From Hoylesella nanceiensis DSM 19126 = JCM 15639 (GTDB taxonomy: Bacteria; Bacteroidota; Bacteroidia; Bacteroidales; Bacteroidaceae): 64,000 nt of DNA. Shown here piece after piece: positions 27,651 through 36,351 of this stretch. A program made the translations under genes and the position numbers. The stretch covers positions 496,001 through 560,000 of the forward strand of contig NZ_KB904328.1 in NCBI RefSeq assembly GCF_000379965.1. The letters run 5' to 3'. The notes under the pieces are model-generated. The model saw nothing but the letters and a program-made list of their open reading frames with translations, ran no database searches and was not told the DNA's origin. The number at the start of each line of letters is the position of its first letter. The first letter of the stretch is position 1.

Positions 27651-27732
27651 GCCCAGATGGCGGAATCGGTAGACGCGCTGGTCTCAAACACCAGTGGAGC
27701 AATCCGTCCCGGTTCGACCCCGGGTCTGGGTA
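27651..27732 (+). tRNA. tRNA-Leu (anticodon CAA)
   Basis: Class II tRNA of 82 nt. Acceptor stem GCCCAGA / TCTGGGT with discriminator A, anticodon arm CTGGT-CTCAAAC-ACCAG giving CAA, a variable arm, and T arm CCCGG-TTCGACC-CCGGG. CCA is not encoded. Its 3' end is the integration site of the following element. Confidence 0.95.
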
Positions 27733-27733
27733 C
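27724..27733 (+). repeat. attL core of the integrated element
   Basis: GTCTGGGTAC, the 3' end of tRNA-Leu, repeated at 46440-46449 next to the integrase gene. Confidence 0.75.
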
Positions 27734-27736
27734 TAT

Positions 27737-27776
27737 AAATCCCTTGTAAGTCTTTGATTTACAAGGGATTTTTCTT
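27737..27776 (+). terminator. Terminator after tRNA-Leu supplied by the element
   Basis: 13-bp stem AAATCCCTTGTAA / TTACAAGGGATTT with a 9-nt loop, followed by TTCTTTTTC. Confidence 0.8.
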
Positions 27777-27970
27777 TTTCAACATGTACTAAAAGTGTAC
27801 TTTATAGCAGAAGTATAAGAAACGTGTACTAAGACTGTATTCTACATAGTTTATTTAGATTTAATTAACGATAATCATTTCCTTTTATTCTGTTTCCTTC
27901 CAATTATTGCTATTATCTGCTGGTGATGTGTTACCTTTGCAAATGTACTTACCTTATATTAAAAAAATAT

Positions 27971-28897
27971 ATGGAAGATAATAGACTTGAAATACAACTA
28001 ACCAAGATACAAAGTTTCGTGGACCACTGCGTTATGCAAACTTTCAATATTCTCATTGGAAATGTCATGAGAAAAAAAGAATGTATAAGCTTAATACTTC
28101 TTAAAGAAATGTTGCAGAATGAGTTTTTGCAAATTACTAATAATCTATCCTCTATATACATGAAGTACCCAGCCCTTTCGTGTGTAGAAGAATCTTATAA
28201 AGAAAATAATTTCTTATGGGATAGCACTTTCTATGATTCATTGAATAAAGAGCAAAGGGTAAAGTATTCTAACTTTGATTTGGCTACGTTTGATTATAGT
28301 AAGTATATTGAGAATCACACTTTGTACGATGAAGAACTTCCGATGTTTTCATCGCTCATTGATGCAATTCTTTATGAACGCTATGCAAATTATCTAAAAT
28401 GTGAGATTGGAAAGATAGAACTAAACGAAATCAAGAATCCTTTTCAACGTCATTCTACAATTGTCTATGATGACATCGAGCCAAGTCAGTTAAAAGAAAA
28501 ACCTGTGATTGTTGGCAATGAAATCAATCCTTTCAAATCTGATTTTTCGGAAGAACAGATTGAAATACTAACTGATTGCATCAATGAAGTTAAACTTTTT
28601 ACGACCAGTGTTTCACCAAAGATTACTAAACATTTATTTGATTGTAATCTGAAAGGAGTACTAAAATCAAACAATAACCGACTACTTACGTATCTCATGC
28701 AAAGTCTTAATCTTCGGGGATACGTTACTAATGAATGGCAGTCTACCATTGCACGCAGTAAACTCATATTGGGAAAAACCAAAGACACACCATTAACACG
28801 AACTGACCTATCCACTGCAACAGATCAAATCAACATGAAGCAGCCGAAAGGATGGGAAATCATAGATAAATACATCAAACAACTGAAAAAAGATTGA
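27971..28897 (+). CDS. First gene of the element, unknown function (308 aa)
   Basis: The frame begins at 27923, but those codons overlap a promoter (TACCTTTG at 27932-27939), so the ATG at 27971 (MEDNRLEIQ) is preferred. Mostly helical, soluble protein. The C-terminal third (about 220-300: GVLKSNNNRLLTYLMQSLNLRGYVTNEWQ) looks like a small DNA-binding or scaffold domain. It resembles in position the leading regulatory genes of Bacteroides mobilizable transposons, but I do not recognise the family. Confidence 0.7.
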   Translation: MEDNRLEIQLTKIQSFVDHCVMQTFNILIGNVMRKKECISLILLKEMLQNEFLQITNNLSSIYMKYPALSCVEESYKENNFLWDSTFYDSLNKEQRVKYSNFDLATFDYSKYIENHTLYDEELPMFSSLIDAILYERYANYLKCEIGKIELNEIKNPFQRHSTIVYDDIEPSQLKEKPVIVGNEINPFKSDFSEEQIEILTDCINEVKLFTTSVSPKITKHLFDCNLKGVLKSNNNRLLTYLMQSLNLRGYVTNEWQSTIARSKLILGKTKDTPLTRTDLSTATDQINMKQPKGWEIIDKYIKQLKKD

Positions 28898-28959
28898 GCA
28901 TAGGTTGATACGTCAAACATTGCTCAATTCCAGTTCCTTTTATCGTTTCTAATTTTACT

Positions 28960-28990
28960 CTCGTTAACAGCAACGAGGGTGCGCACCCTC
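28960..28990. promoter_or_regulatory. Overlapping palindromes upstream of the excisionase-like gene
   Basis: Hairpin CTCGTT-aacagc-AACGAG (28960-28977) overlaps the perfect 16-bp palindrome GAGGGTGCGCACCCTC (28975-28990), 28 nt before the start at 29018. The two structures are mutually exclusive in RNA. It is GC-rich in an AT-rich setting. An operator, attenuator or replication site is possible. Confidence 0.55.
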
Positions 28991-29017
28991 TATCGTTTTA
29001 CCTAACAAATAAAAAAT

Positions 29018-29311
29018 ATGGAAAAGACCATAGAGGAACGAGTTTATGAACTCGAACAACTTCTCTTTACAAACAAAAATGTGCTTAGCTTTGATGAAGC
29101 AAGCAAGTTTCTTAACCTCTCAAAGAGTTATCTCTACAAGCTCACATCGGGCAATCTGATTCCTCATTATAAGCCACAAGGTAAGATGCTTTATTTTGAG
29201 AAAGCAGAACTCGAAGCATGGCTGCGTCAGAATCCTATCAAGACTTCTGCGCAAATAGCCCAAGAAGCACAGAGATATATTATGGGTAGCAAACCTTTAA
29301 TGCAGAAGTAA
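29018..29311 (+). CDS. Excisionase-family helix-turn-helix protein
   Basis: 97 residues with a MerR/excisionase-type winged helix: FDEASKFLNLSKSYLYKLTSGNLIPHYKPQ (about 25-55), then MLYFEKAELEAWL. Such proteins in Bacteroides elements act as excision directionality factors or regulators. Start MEKTIEERVYELEQLL. It is separated by only 4 nt from the primase-helicase gene and preceded by the double palindrome. Confidence 0.85.
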   Translation: MEKTIEERVYELEQLLFTNKNVLSFDEASKFLNLSKSYLYKLTSGNLIPHYKPQGKMLYFEKAELEAWLRQNPIKTSAQIAQEAQRYIMGSKPLMQK

Positions 29312-29315
29312 GGCT

Positions 29316-30506
29316 ATGGAAAACGAGAACTTTATTCGTGTTGGCACAACCTTGTATAAGATTGTGAACCAACCTCGCATCAGTGGCGGTTTTGTAAAGA
29401 AGCGTATAGTATGGAATAATGAAACGCTACGCCAGGACTATGGCAAGGACTTCATTGCCACCGTCCCAAAGTACGATGGTTTCTGCACTGTTCCTAATCA
29501 TGTCAACTACCAACCAGTGGTTGATAAGTTCCTAAATCTCTATGAGCCGATAGGACACCAACCAAAAGAAGGAGAGTTTCCGCACGTTGAATCCCTGATA
29601 AGACACATCTTCGGGGAACAATACGAGCTGGGCATGGATTACTTGCAATTGCTCTATCTCCAACCCGTGCAGAAACTCCCCATTCTCTTGATGGTATCAG
29701 AAGAACGCAATACAGGTAAGAGTACGTTCCTTAACTTTCTCAAAGCTGTTTTCCAAAACAATGTAACGTTCAATACCAACGAGGATTTTCGCAGTCAGTT
29801 TAACGCAGACTGGGCAGGTAAACTGCTTATTGTGGTGGATGAAGTATTGCTTAACCGTAGAGAAGATAGTGAAAGATTGAAAAACCTTAGCACAACACTT
29901 TCCTATAAGGTGGAAGCCAAGGGCAAAGACCGAGATGAAATCTCCTTCTTTGCCAAGTTCGTGCTGTGTTCCAATAACGAGTTGCTCCCTGTCATTATAG
30001 ACATAGGAGAAACCCGATATTGGGTAAGGAAGATAAATCGTCTGGAGGGTGACGATACAGAGTTTCTTCAGAAATTGAAAGCAGAGATACCTGCCTTTCT
30101 TTATTTTCTTCAGCATCGCACGCTGTCTACCCAAAAGGAAAGCCGTATGTGGTTTGCACCCAAGCTGACTTTTACACCAGCCTTGCAACGCATTATCCGT
30201 AATAACAGAAACAAGCTGGAACTAGAAATGTCAGAGTTGTGTCTTGACATCATGGAAACAAACAATGTCGAGGAAGTCTCTTTCTGTATCAATGATATGA
30301 TGCCTCTTTTAAGTAACACACAATGTAGGTATGACAAGGGGCAGATAAGGAGAGTTGTACAGGATATCTGGAAGCTCACACCTGTGTCCAATACGCTGAC
30401 CTACACTACGTATCAACTTAGTTACAACACCCTGCAATATTACTCTCCTATTCGAAGGACAGGAAGGTTTTATACAATCACCAAGGAGCAACTCAAGAGT
30501 TTATAA
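29316..30506 (+). CDS. Primase-helicase / replication ATPase of the element
   Basis: 396 residues with a P-loop ATPase core: Walker A variant SEERNTGKSTFLNF (about 128) and Walker B KLLIVVDEV (about 170), then CSNNELLPV as a sensor motif. This is the helicase half of primase-helicase proteins found in Bacteroidetes mobile elements; the primase half is encoded separately at 30774. It probably unwinds the excised circular form for replication. It is co-transcribed with the excisionase-like gene. Confidence 0.8.
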   Translation: MENENFIRVGTTLYKIVNQPRISGGFVKKRIVWNNETLRQDYGKDFIATVPKYDGFCTVPNHVNYQPVVDKFLNLYEPIGHQPKEGEFPHVESLIRHIFGEQYELGMDYLQLLYLQPVQKLPILLMVSEERNTGKSTFLNFLKAVFQNNVTFNTNEDFRSQFNADWAGKLLIVVDEVLLNRREDSERLKNLSTTLSYKVEAKGKDRDEISFFAKFVLCSNNELLPVIIDIGETRYWVRKINRLEGDDTEFLQKLKAEIPAFLYFLQHRTLSTQKESRMWFAPKLTFTPALQRIIRNNRNKLELEMSELCLDIMETNNVEEVSFCINDMMPLLSNTQCRYDKGQIRRVVQDIWKLTPVSNTLTYTTYQLSYNTLQYYSPIRRTGRFYTITKEQLKSL

Positions 30507-30773
30507 AAACATTATACCCATTATTTTGATGAAATGATGAATAGATTATATAAAGCTTTCAGTACAAGTCGTTTACGTTCTCATCTTTTATTCATCGTGG
30601 ATATTCTGCTGATGAAAAAAGAAAAGGATGATATTCTTCTTTTCGTCAGCAATTCTATTTTGAAGAATAGTATGATGAGGGCATGATGAGTTCTCAACTA
30701 TCTGATAACCATATAGATAAAATCAAATTCATCAAATCATCAAATTTTTCATCACTTTAACTTCCATATAATT

Positions 30774-31685
30774 ATGAATATTGACCAAATAAAAAAGATA
30801 AAGTTGCAGGAATTTCTTGCAACAATAGACTGCAAACCCGTAAAACAGTATGGTGTGAACCTCATGTACCTATCACCACTTAGAACGGAGAAGCACGCAT
30901 CGTTTAAGGTAAATACCGAACTTAATCTATGGTACGATTTCGGTATTGGCAGAGGTGGTAACATCATTGACCTTGCAGAATTGCTCTACAACTCTTCGGA
31001 TGTGTCGTATCTCATTCGTCAGATAGAGCGTAATGCACCAAGCGGTGTATCGGTAAGTCTACCTAAAGCTAAGCCGAATACACCGCAGAACTCCTTTGAA
31101 AATCTTCAGGTACTTTCCATAGCCCATCCTGCGCTTATCAAATATCTTGGGGAAAGATGTATAGACATTGAAATAGCAAGAACTGTATGTAAGGAACTGC
31201 ACTTTGATACAAGGGGCAAACATTACTTTGGTATTGGCTTTCCAAATATTGCAGGTGGCTACGAAATACGTAACCCGTTTTTCAAAGGAGGTATCACGCC
31301 AAAAGACATCAGTCTATTTCATAATGAGGAATCAAAGCAATCGTGTTTTGTCTTTGAGGGGTTCATAGACTTTCTTTCATTTATGATGCTCCAAAGAAAA
31401 GAGAATGACGGACTAAAACGACAAGATTATTTGGTACTCAACTCTGTCTCAAATATCCAGAAGGCATTAGAACCATTATCACATTATGAGAATGTTCAAT
31501 GTTTTTTGGACAATGATGAAGCAGGAAGAAATGCCTATCTGCGATTATCGAAGGAATTTGGGAATTTAGTTACAGATGCTTCAACTTTATACAGTGGTTT
31601 CAAGGACTTAAACGAGTATCTTTGTGCTGAATCCAAGCATTCTGAGAAAACAGAAAATAAGAAAATCAGAGGGATTAATCTATGA
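30774..31685 (+). CDS. CHC2/Toprim primase-like protein
   Basis: 303 residues. The N-terminal CHC2-like DNA-binding domain (MYLSPLRTEKHASFKVN...WYDFGIGRGGNIIDL) lacks the usual zinc cysteines. A Toprim domain has CFVFEGFIDFLSFM (catalytic Glu, about 187) and FLDNDEAGRNAYL (Asp-x-Asp-like metal site, about 243). It primes element DNA replication, probably together with the ATPase gene upstream. A degraded relative lies at 47205-47400. The 267-nt gap before it shows no gene. Confidence 0.82.
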   Translation: MNIDQIKKIKLQEFLATIDCKPVKQYGVNLMYLSPLRTEKHASFKVNTELNLWYDFGIGRGGNIIDLAELLYNSSDVSYLIRQIERNAPSGVSVSLPKAKPNTPQNSFENLQVLSIAHPALIKYLGERCIDIEIARTVCKELHFDTRGKHYFGIGFPNIAGGYEIRNPFFKGGITPKDISLFHNEESKQSCFVFEGFIDFLSFMMLQRKENDGLKRQDYLVLNSVSNIQKALEPLSHYENVQCFLDNDEAGRNAYLRLSKEFGNLVTDASTLYSGFKDLNEYLCAESKHSEKTENKKIRGINL

Positions 31686-31718
31686 TTGAAGGATTTGCTT
31701 TGCATAATCTATTTTTCG

Positions 31719-31766
31719 GGGGAGCAAGTTTATGTTTTGGGCATACCAAAACCACTTGCTCCACCT
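31719..31766. promoter_or_regulatory. Candidate oriT (nested inverted repeats)
   Basis: Outer 9-bp inverted repeat GGAGCAAGT (31721-31729) / ACTTGCTCC (31754-31762) encloses a perfect 7-bp repeat GTTTTGG (31734-31740) / CCAAAAC (31746-31752) around GCATA. It lies directly upstream of the mobC and relaxase genes, where oriT is expected. The nick site cannot be placed from sequence alone. Confidence 0.55.
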
Positions 31767-31834
31767 CCTGACAGTCGTTGCAGAGGATTATCCCGATGGT
31801 CTCCATCAAATCAAATAAAATAAAAGAAACAAGT

Positions 31835-32188
31835 ATGATAAAAACAGAATATAAAAAAGGTGGTCGCCCAACCAAGGGCGCAGCCGAAAAGAAGAAATAC
31901 CGTATCACGGTAAAACTGAATACGCAGGATTATTATACGCTCAAAGGCAAAGCCAAGAGCGCAGGAATATCCATGAGTGAGTTTGTAAGAAAACTTCTAT
32001 ATAATGGAAATATAATTGAACGCCTTACGGTTGAGCAGGCAGATTTCATTCGCAAGCTGTGTGGAATGGCAAACAACCTCAACCAGTTAGCACATCGTGC
32101 CAATGCGGAAGGGTTCCATACCGTTACTCCTTTTCACAAAATCATTATTGGCAAGATTGACGAAATTCTAAATCTAATACGAAGATGA
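31835..32188 (+). CDS. Relaxosome accessory protein, MobC family
   Basis: 117 residues from the ATG at 31835 (MIKTEYKKGGRPTKG); an in-frame ATG at 31778 is less likely because it would overlap the end of the oriT region. A basic N-terminus is followed by a ribbon-helix-helix (YRITVKLNTQDYYTLKGKAKSAGISMSEFVRKLL) and the MobC block CGMANNLNQLAHRAN. It binds oriT and helps the relaxase. It overlaps the relaxase start by 4 nt. Confidence 0.85.
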   Translation: MIKTEYKKGGRPTKGAAEKKKYRITVKLNTQDYYTLKGKAKSAGISMSEFVRKLLYNGNIIERLTVEQADFIRKLCGMANNLNQLAHRANAEGFHTVTPFHKIIIGKIDEILNLIRR

Positions 32189-33105
32189 TTGCAAAGATAG
32201 TGAAAGGTTCGGACTTCAGGGGTGTCATCAATTACATCCTTGACCCGAAGAAAGGGACGGAGCTAATAGACAGTACTGGAGTAAGAACAGACAGTATTAG
32301 CCATATTGTCCAAAGTTTCATCGACCAAGCAGAACTAAATCCACGAGTGGGTAAGGTTGTTGGCCATATCTCCCTGAGTTTCTCCGCACAGGACACGCCC
32401 AAACTCAGCAATGAATGGATGGCGCAGATAGCTCGTGAATATATGGATAAGATGGGGATAAAAGACACGCAATATATCATCGGTCGCCACTTCGACAAGG
32501 AACATCCGCACATTCATATTGCTTTCAATCGGATAGATAACAACGGCAAGACCATCTCTGACCGTAACGACAGATTCAGAAGTGAGAAGATTTGCAAAGA
32601 ACTGACTGCCAAATACAGTTTATACTTCGCTACAGGTAAAGAGCAAGTCAAGGAATATCGTTTGAAAGAACCCGACAAGACCAAGAATGAAATCTATCAG
32701 TCATTGAAAGCAGAAATAGCCCGGTGCAGAGATTGGAAAAACTTGCTTGTTCACTTAAAAAAGCAAGATATTGATGTCCGCTTCAAGTACAAAAGCAACT
32801 CACAGGAGGTGCAGGGAATTATCTTTGAAAAGAATGGCTATCATTTCAATGGCTCTAAGGTGGACAGAAATTTCAGTTATTCCAAGATAGACTTTGCCTT
32901 GCAACAGAATAACAGGGAACACGAACAGCAGACACAAGGAATGATAAATCTCATATCCAATGTTGCAAGTGTTACGAGCGAAATTACCAACGACCTCATC
33001 GAAGGAGGATTGGGATTGTTCCAAACTCATGGTACTGTTCCTGCGGAAGTTTACAACACTCTTGACAAAAAGAAGAAAAAGAAAAAACGTAAAATACATT
33101 TATAA
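32185..33105 (+). CDS. Relaxase / mobilization nuclease (MOBP-like)
   Basis: 306 residues. The relaxase domain holds the conserved histidine motif HPHIHIAFNR (about 112), upstream GHISLSFS and an early Tyr in VINYIL as probable nicking residue. It ends in a lysine-rich tail (KKKKKKRKIHL). It cleaves oriT and pilots the strand through a helper conjugation apparatus. It is translationally coupled to mobC and only 2 nt before the next gene. Confidence 0.88.
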   Translation: MIAKIVKGSDFRGVINYILDPKKGTELIDSTGVRTDSISHIVQSFIDQAELNPRVGKVVGHISLSFSAQDTPKLSNEWMAQIAREYMDKMGIKDTQYIIGRHFDKEHPHIHIAFNRIDNNGKTISDRNDRFRSEKICKELTAKYSLYFATGKEQVKEYRLKEPDKTKNEIYQSLKAEIARCRDWKNLLVHLKKQDIDVRFKYKSNSQEVQGIIFEKNGYHFNGSKVDRNFSYSKIDFALQQNNREHEQQTQGMINLISNVASVTSEITNDLIEGGLGLFQTHGTVPAEVYNTLDKKKKKKKRKIHL

Positions 33106-33107
33106 CT

Positions 33108-33749
33108 ATGGCTGACAATAATACATTTGTCCTCTTTGAGGAAATTAAAAATAAGCTGGAGACAATTTACAGGGAGCTAAAGGAGTTGAAAGAAAAGGAG
33201 AATGGTTCTGTTTCCCTCCCTGTTCAATCTACACTAGCACAAAGTGATGAGCAACAGGAATTGCTCAATCAGTATGAACAGCGAACAAAAGAAGTGATTA
33301 ACAAGTATATTGGTGTGCAAGTGCGCATCAAGGACGAGGAGGCTAAATCCATGGACAAATTGGTGTCAAGCGTCTTGACCATGTTGCACGAGTGGCAGGA
33401 GAATAAAGAGCATCCAATACCGCAGGAACATATTCACAGGCACAGCTTTGATATCAAATCGTCAAGAGTCTTTACTACTGTGGTGGCTGTGTCTATCATC
33501 TGTTTTATTTCTTTGGTCGGTAACTACTTCTTGTGGCAAAGCAAACAGCAAAACAAAGATGATGCCTTGAAATTTCGTATCATTAGAGTATGGAGAGGTT
33601 GTAGCCCTAAGGAAATCCTATGGCTTAACGATGTATTTGACATTCATCGTAATGAAAAGATTATCAAACTAATCAAGGAAAAAGCAGATGATTACGACAT
33701 GGAATTGAAGCAAAAGGCGGATAGCCTGATGCAAAGAAAATTGAAGTAA
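33108..33749 (+). CDS. Mobilization-operon membrane protein, unknown function
   Basis: 213 residues. An N-terminal coiled coil (IKNKLETIYRELKELKEKE) and central helical part lead to one transmembrane segment (about 124-146, VFTTVVAVSIICFISLVGNY), then a charged C-terminal helical region. It is placed 2 nt after the relaxase gene, so probably part of the mobilization unit, perhaps linking the relaxosome to the membrane or a coupling protein. The family is not recognised. Confidence 0.75.
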   Translation: MADNNTFVLFEEIKNKLETIYRELKELKEKENGSVSLPVQSTLAQSDEQQELLNQYEQRTKEVINKYIGVQVRIKDEEAKSMDKLVSSVLTMLHEWQENKEHPIPQEHIHRHSFDIKSSRVFTTVVAVSIICFISLVGNYFLWQSKQQNKDDALKFRIIRVWRGCSPKEILWLNDVFDIHRNEKIIKLIKEKADDYDMELKQKADSLMQRKLK

Positions 33750-33762
33750 CTCTATACGGAAT

Positions 33763-33797
33763 AAGCCCAACCAAACGTGGGGTGCTTGGTTGGGCTT
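33763..33797 (+). terminator. Hairpin terminator after the mobilization operon
   Basis: Perfect 12-bp stem AAGCCCAACCAA / TTGGTTGGGCTT with an 11-nt loop, 14 nt after the stop at 33749. It also faces the 3' end of the pseudogene on the minus strand. It has no strong T tract. Confidence 0.6.
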
Positions 33798-33809
33798 GTG
33801 CGCTGCATC

Positions 33810-34157
33810 TTAGTCTATGATTTCCCAAAAGCCACCATTATCTGGTCCAACACGGCGGAGGTACTTATTACGCATATATTCGATGTTACGCATGATGGAG
33901 GTGAAACTAATTCCTACAGCAGCAAGTTCCATCTTGGTAATATAATGATTTTCAGCTATTAATTGTAAGATGGAAATACGATTTAATGTTAATTTATCAC
34001 CATTTTCTAATGCCTTGGCTACCCACTTTCACCACTATAACCTTTCGTTTATCAGTTATCTTGGATTGCTTATCAGTCACCCTATCAGATACCTTTGATT
34101 GGTTATCAGTAACTTTTTCAGATACTCTTAAGTAGTAAATTCTCCCTTCTTTACTTA
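33810..34157 (-). pseudogene. Remnant of an AlbA_2/RecG-like ATP-binding regulator, C-terminal part
   Basis: Translated on the minus strand, 34157-34060 reads a repeat-like linker (VTDNQSKVSDRVTDKQSK). After a frameshift, 34020-33810 reads a winged-helix end (ILQLIAENHYITKMELAAVG ... YLRRVGPDNGGFWEIID, stop at 33810). Linkers of repeated VTD-K units followed by such a helix-turn-helix are typical of AlbA_2 (divergent AAA-4) proteins, which are often encoded inside type I restriction loci. Only the C-terminus is left; its 5' side runs into the hsdS cassette at 34181. Confidence 0.65.
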
Positions 34158-34180
34158 TTGCATATCAGTGGAGAGATATA

Positions 34181-35437
34181 ATGGCTAATTCTTCCGATAC
34201 GCCCCATTATGAGAATGTGCCGTTTGAGGTGCCAGAAAACTGGGAGTGGACTACATTAGGAGAAATTGGAACATGGCAATCTGGGGCGACTCCCAGTCGT
34301 TTGAGAAAGGATTATTATGGTGGCAACATCCCATGGCTAAAGACGGGTGACTTAAACGATGGATTGATTACGGATATACCTGAATTTATAACTCAAAAGG
34401 CATTAGATGAGACTTCTGTTAAGTTAAATCCCATAGGTAGTATTCTTATAGCTATGTATGGAGCTACGATAGGAAAGATTGGTATACTTACATTCCCTGC
34501 AACAACAAATCAGGCTTGCTGTGCCTGTAGTGACTATAAGATAGAGCAAATGTATTTATTCTATTTCTTACTTGCAAATAAAAAGGTATTTATAGCTATG
34601 GGAGGTGGTGGCGCACAACCTAATATATCAAAGGAGAAAATTGCAGTCACCTTTATGCCTCTCCCACCACTTACCGAACAGCAACGTATCGTTGTAGAAA
34701 TTGAACGCTGGTTCAAACTCATTGATGCCATTGACCAGAGCAAAGCGGACTTACAAACCACTATCACGCAGACGAAAAGTAAAATCCTCGACCTTGCCAT
34801 CCATGGCAAACTCGTACCACAAGACCCGAATGATGAGCCTGCATCGGAATTGCTCAAGCGCATCAATCCCAAGGCTGAAATTACTTGTGATAACGAGCAT
34901 AGTAGGAAGTTACCCTATAATTGGTGTTTATGTAATCTTGGAGATGTTTGTATGCTTGAGAATGGCTTTGCATTCAGTAGCGACCAATATAAAGCAAAAG
35001 GAATACCATTGATTAGAATATCAAACATCAAAGACAATGAAATTTCACTATCTTCTTGTGTCTTTATAAATGAAGGATATGAAGAAAAATATATCGTTCA
35101 TAGTGGGGATTTACTGATAGCAATGTCTGGTGCAACAACTGGGAAAATGGGCATATATAATCAAAAATATGTTGCTTATTTAAATCAGCGCGTTGGTAAT
35201 ATTAAGATTGTGGATTCTAATTTGCTTTTTGACAAGTATAGAAATTATTTCCTCTTTTCTCAAAAAAATAAAATTTTAGAATTAGCATATGGGGGAGCGC
35301 AGCCTAATATAAGCGGCAAAGTCATTAACTCTTTATTTGTTCCTCTTCCTCCCATCGCCGAACAAAAGCGCATTGTGCAAAAGATAGAGGTGCTATTTTC
35401 AATTATTGATACTGTTGAACAAGCTTTGCAAGCATAG
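34181..35437 (+). pseudogene. Silent hsdS cassette (TRD1b + conserved spacer + TRD2b)
   Basis: 418 codons resembling a specificity subunit in opposite orientation to the functional hsdS. It has a first target-recognition domain (about 1-165), the conserved central helix with TKSKILDLAIHGKLVPQDP (about 195-215), and a second recognition domain ending in IAEQKRIVQKIEVLF. It lacks the N-terminal conserved block found at the start of the active hsdS (MDTKKLRQKILDLAIHGK), and its ATG at 34181 lies inside the repeat, so it is probably a donor store rather than a translated gene. Near-identical blocks in inverse orientation (34195-34250, 34851-34900) link it to hsdS. Confidence 0.8.
34851..34900 (+). 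repeat. Inverted repeat, hsdS central region (pairs with 37274-37323)
   Basis: A 50-bp stretch identical in inverse orientation to 37274-37323 of the active hsdS. It encodes the same central spacer (NPKAEITCDNEH). Flanking similarity continues further with mismatches. Confidence 0.85.
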
Positions 35438-35464
35438 CCTTATTGGGCTACGCTTGCAAAACAA

Positions 35465-36268
35465 TTACCAGTTTACAACTTTATCCACTATCTTCTGTTG
35501 CTCATTCGTTGTCCTGCGTAGATAGATGCGAGTGGTCTCTATGCTTTCATGCCCCATAAGGTCGGCTAATAGCGCAAGGTCATTGAAACGGTCGAGGAAA
35601 TTCTTTGCAAAGCGGTGGCGGAAAGAATGTGGATAAACCACATCACGATTGATGCCATACTTTTCAGCAAAATGTTTAAGCTGTTGGGCAATACCACGTG
35701 TTGTAATTCGATTGCCAAAGCGATTGAGGAATATATACCCCGAACTTAATCCCCTTTCTTTAATCCACTTATTTGCTTCTGTCCGTAAATTCTTAGGAAT
35801 ATACAAACGCCTTATTTTGCCACCTTTACTATAAAGATCGAGATACCCTACTTGTACATGCTCTGCTTTAATTTGTAACAATTCACTGACACGTGCGCCC
35901 GTTGCTGCCATAAACCATATCGTGAAGTACCACTCATCAAAGCCATCAGCCTTTAGTTTGGTCTTCAAGAACTTGTAGTCGGCATCACTTATCACATTTT
36001 CCAAGAAGTTCTTTTGCTGTACCTTAACAAACTTCACTTTTAGTTTCTCCTGCTTTGAGTATTCCAAAAATTTATTGATTGCCTGCAAACGTAAATTAAC
36101 AGTCTGAGGCTTAAAATTCTCAACAAGGAATCCTTTGTATGCTAAAAGGTTCTTTTTATTCACTTCCTTGTAATGTTCAAAGAAGTAGTTCACTGTCCAC
36201 ACATACGATGTGATGGTGTTTGGTGCCAAGTTGGTCTTGGCAAGATGTTTCTGAAATGTTGTTACCAT
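35465..36268 (-). CDS. Tyrosine recombinase of the hsdS inversion locus
   Basis: 267 residues from the ATG at 36268 (MVTTFQKHLAKTNLAPNTIT); the frame is open upstream only through invertible hsdS sequence. It has an N-terminal SAM-like domain and a catalytic domain with Arg in ATGARVSELLQ, HxxR in HSFRHRFA, His in DLMGHESIETTRIY and the Tyr nucleophile. Small recombinases of this type lie inside hsdS shufflons of Bacteroides and Streptococcus and invert TRD cassettes. It sits between two silent cassettes, which fits that role. It is distinct from the element integrase at 44969. Confidence 0.85.
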   Translation of the reverse strand: MVTTFQKHLAKTNLAPNTITSYVWTVNYFFEHYKEVNKKNLLAYKGFLVENFKPQTVNLRLQAINKFLEYSKQEKLKVKFVKVQQKNFLENVISDADYKFLKTKLKADGFDEWYFTIWFMAATGARVSELLQIKAEHVQVGYLDLYSKGGKIRRLYIPKNLRTEANKWIKERGLSSGYIFLNRFGNRITTRGIAQQLKHFAEKYGINRDVVYPHSFRHRFAKNFLDRFNDLALLADLMGHESIETTRIYLRRTTNEQQKIVDKVVNW

Positions 36269-36315
36269 ATTACATTGATTTATAATGAATAAAGTAACAA
36301 TATAATAAAGCATAT

Positions 36316-36351
36316 CGAGCATTATCCGAAGTTGCCTAAGGGATGGAGCAT
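36316..36351 (+). repeat. Inverted repeat, TRD2 boundary (pairs with 37245-37280)
   Basis: A 36-bp perfect inverse match to 37245-37280. Sequences diverge immediately beyond its right edge, where the two TRD2 variants begin, so this is the likely crossover site. Confidence 0.88.

Noticed and set aside
26760-27757. ORFs of 70-111 codons in the gap before tRNA-Leu
   Set aside because: They overlap each other and the tRNA, have biased composition, and show no domain, signal peptide or matched promoter.
27923-27970. Upstream start of the first element gene
   Set aside because: These codons overlap a consensus TACCTTTG promoter, so they would not be in the transcript.
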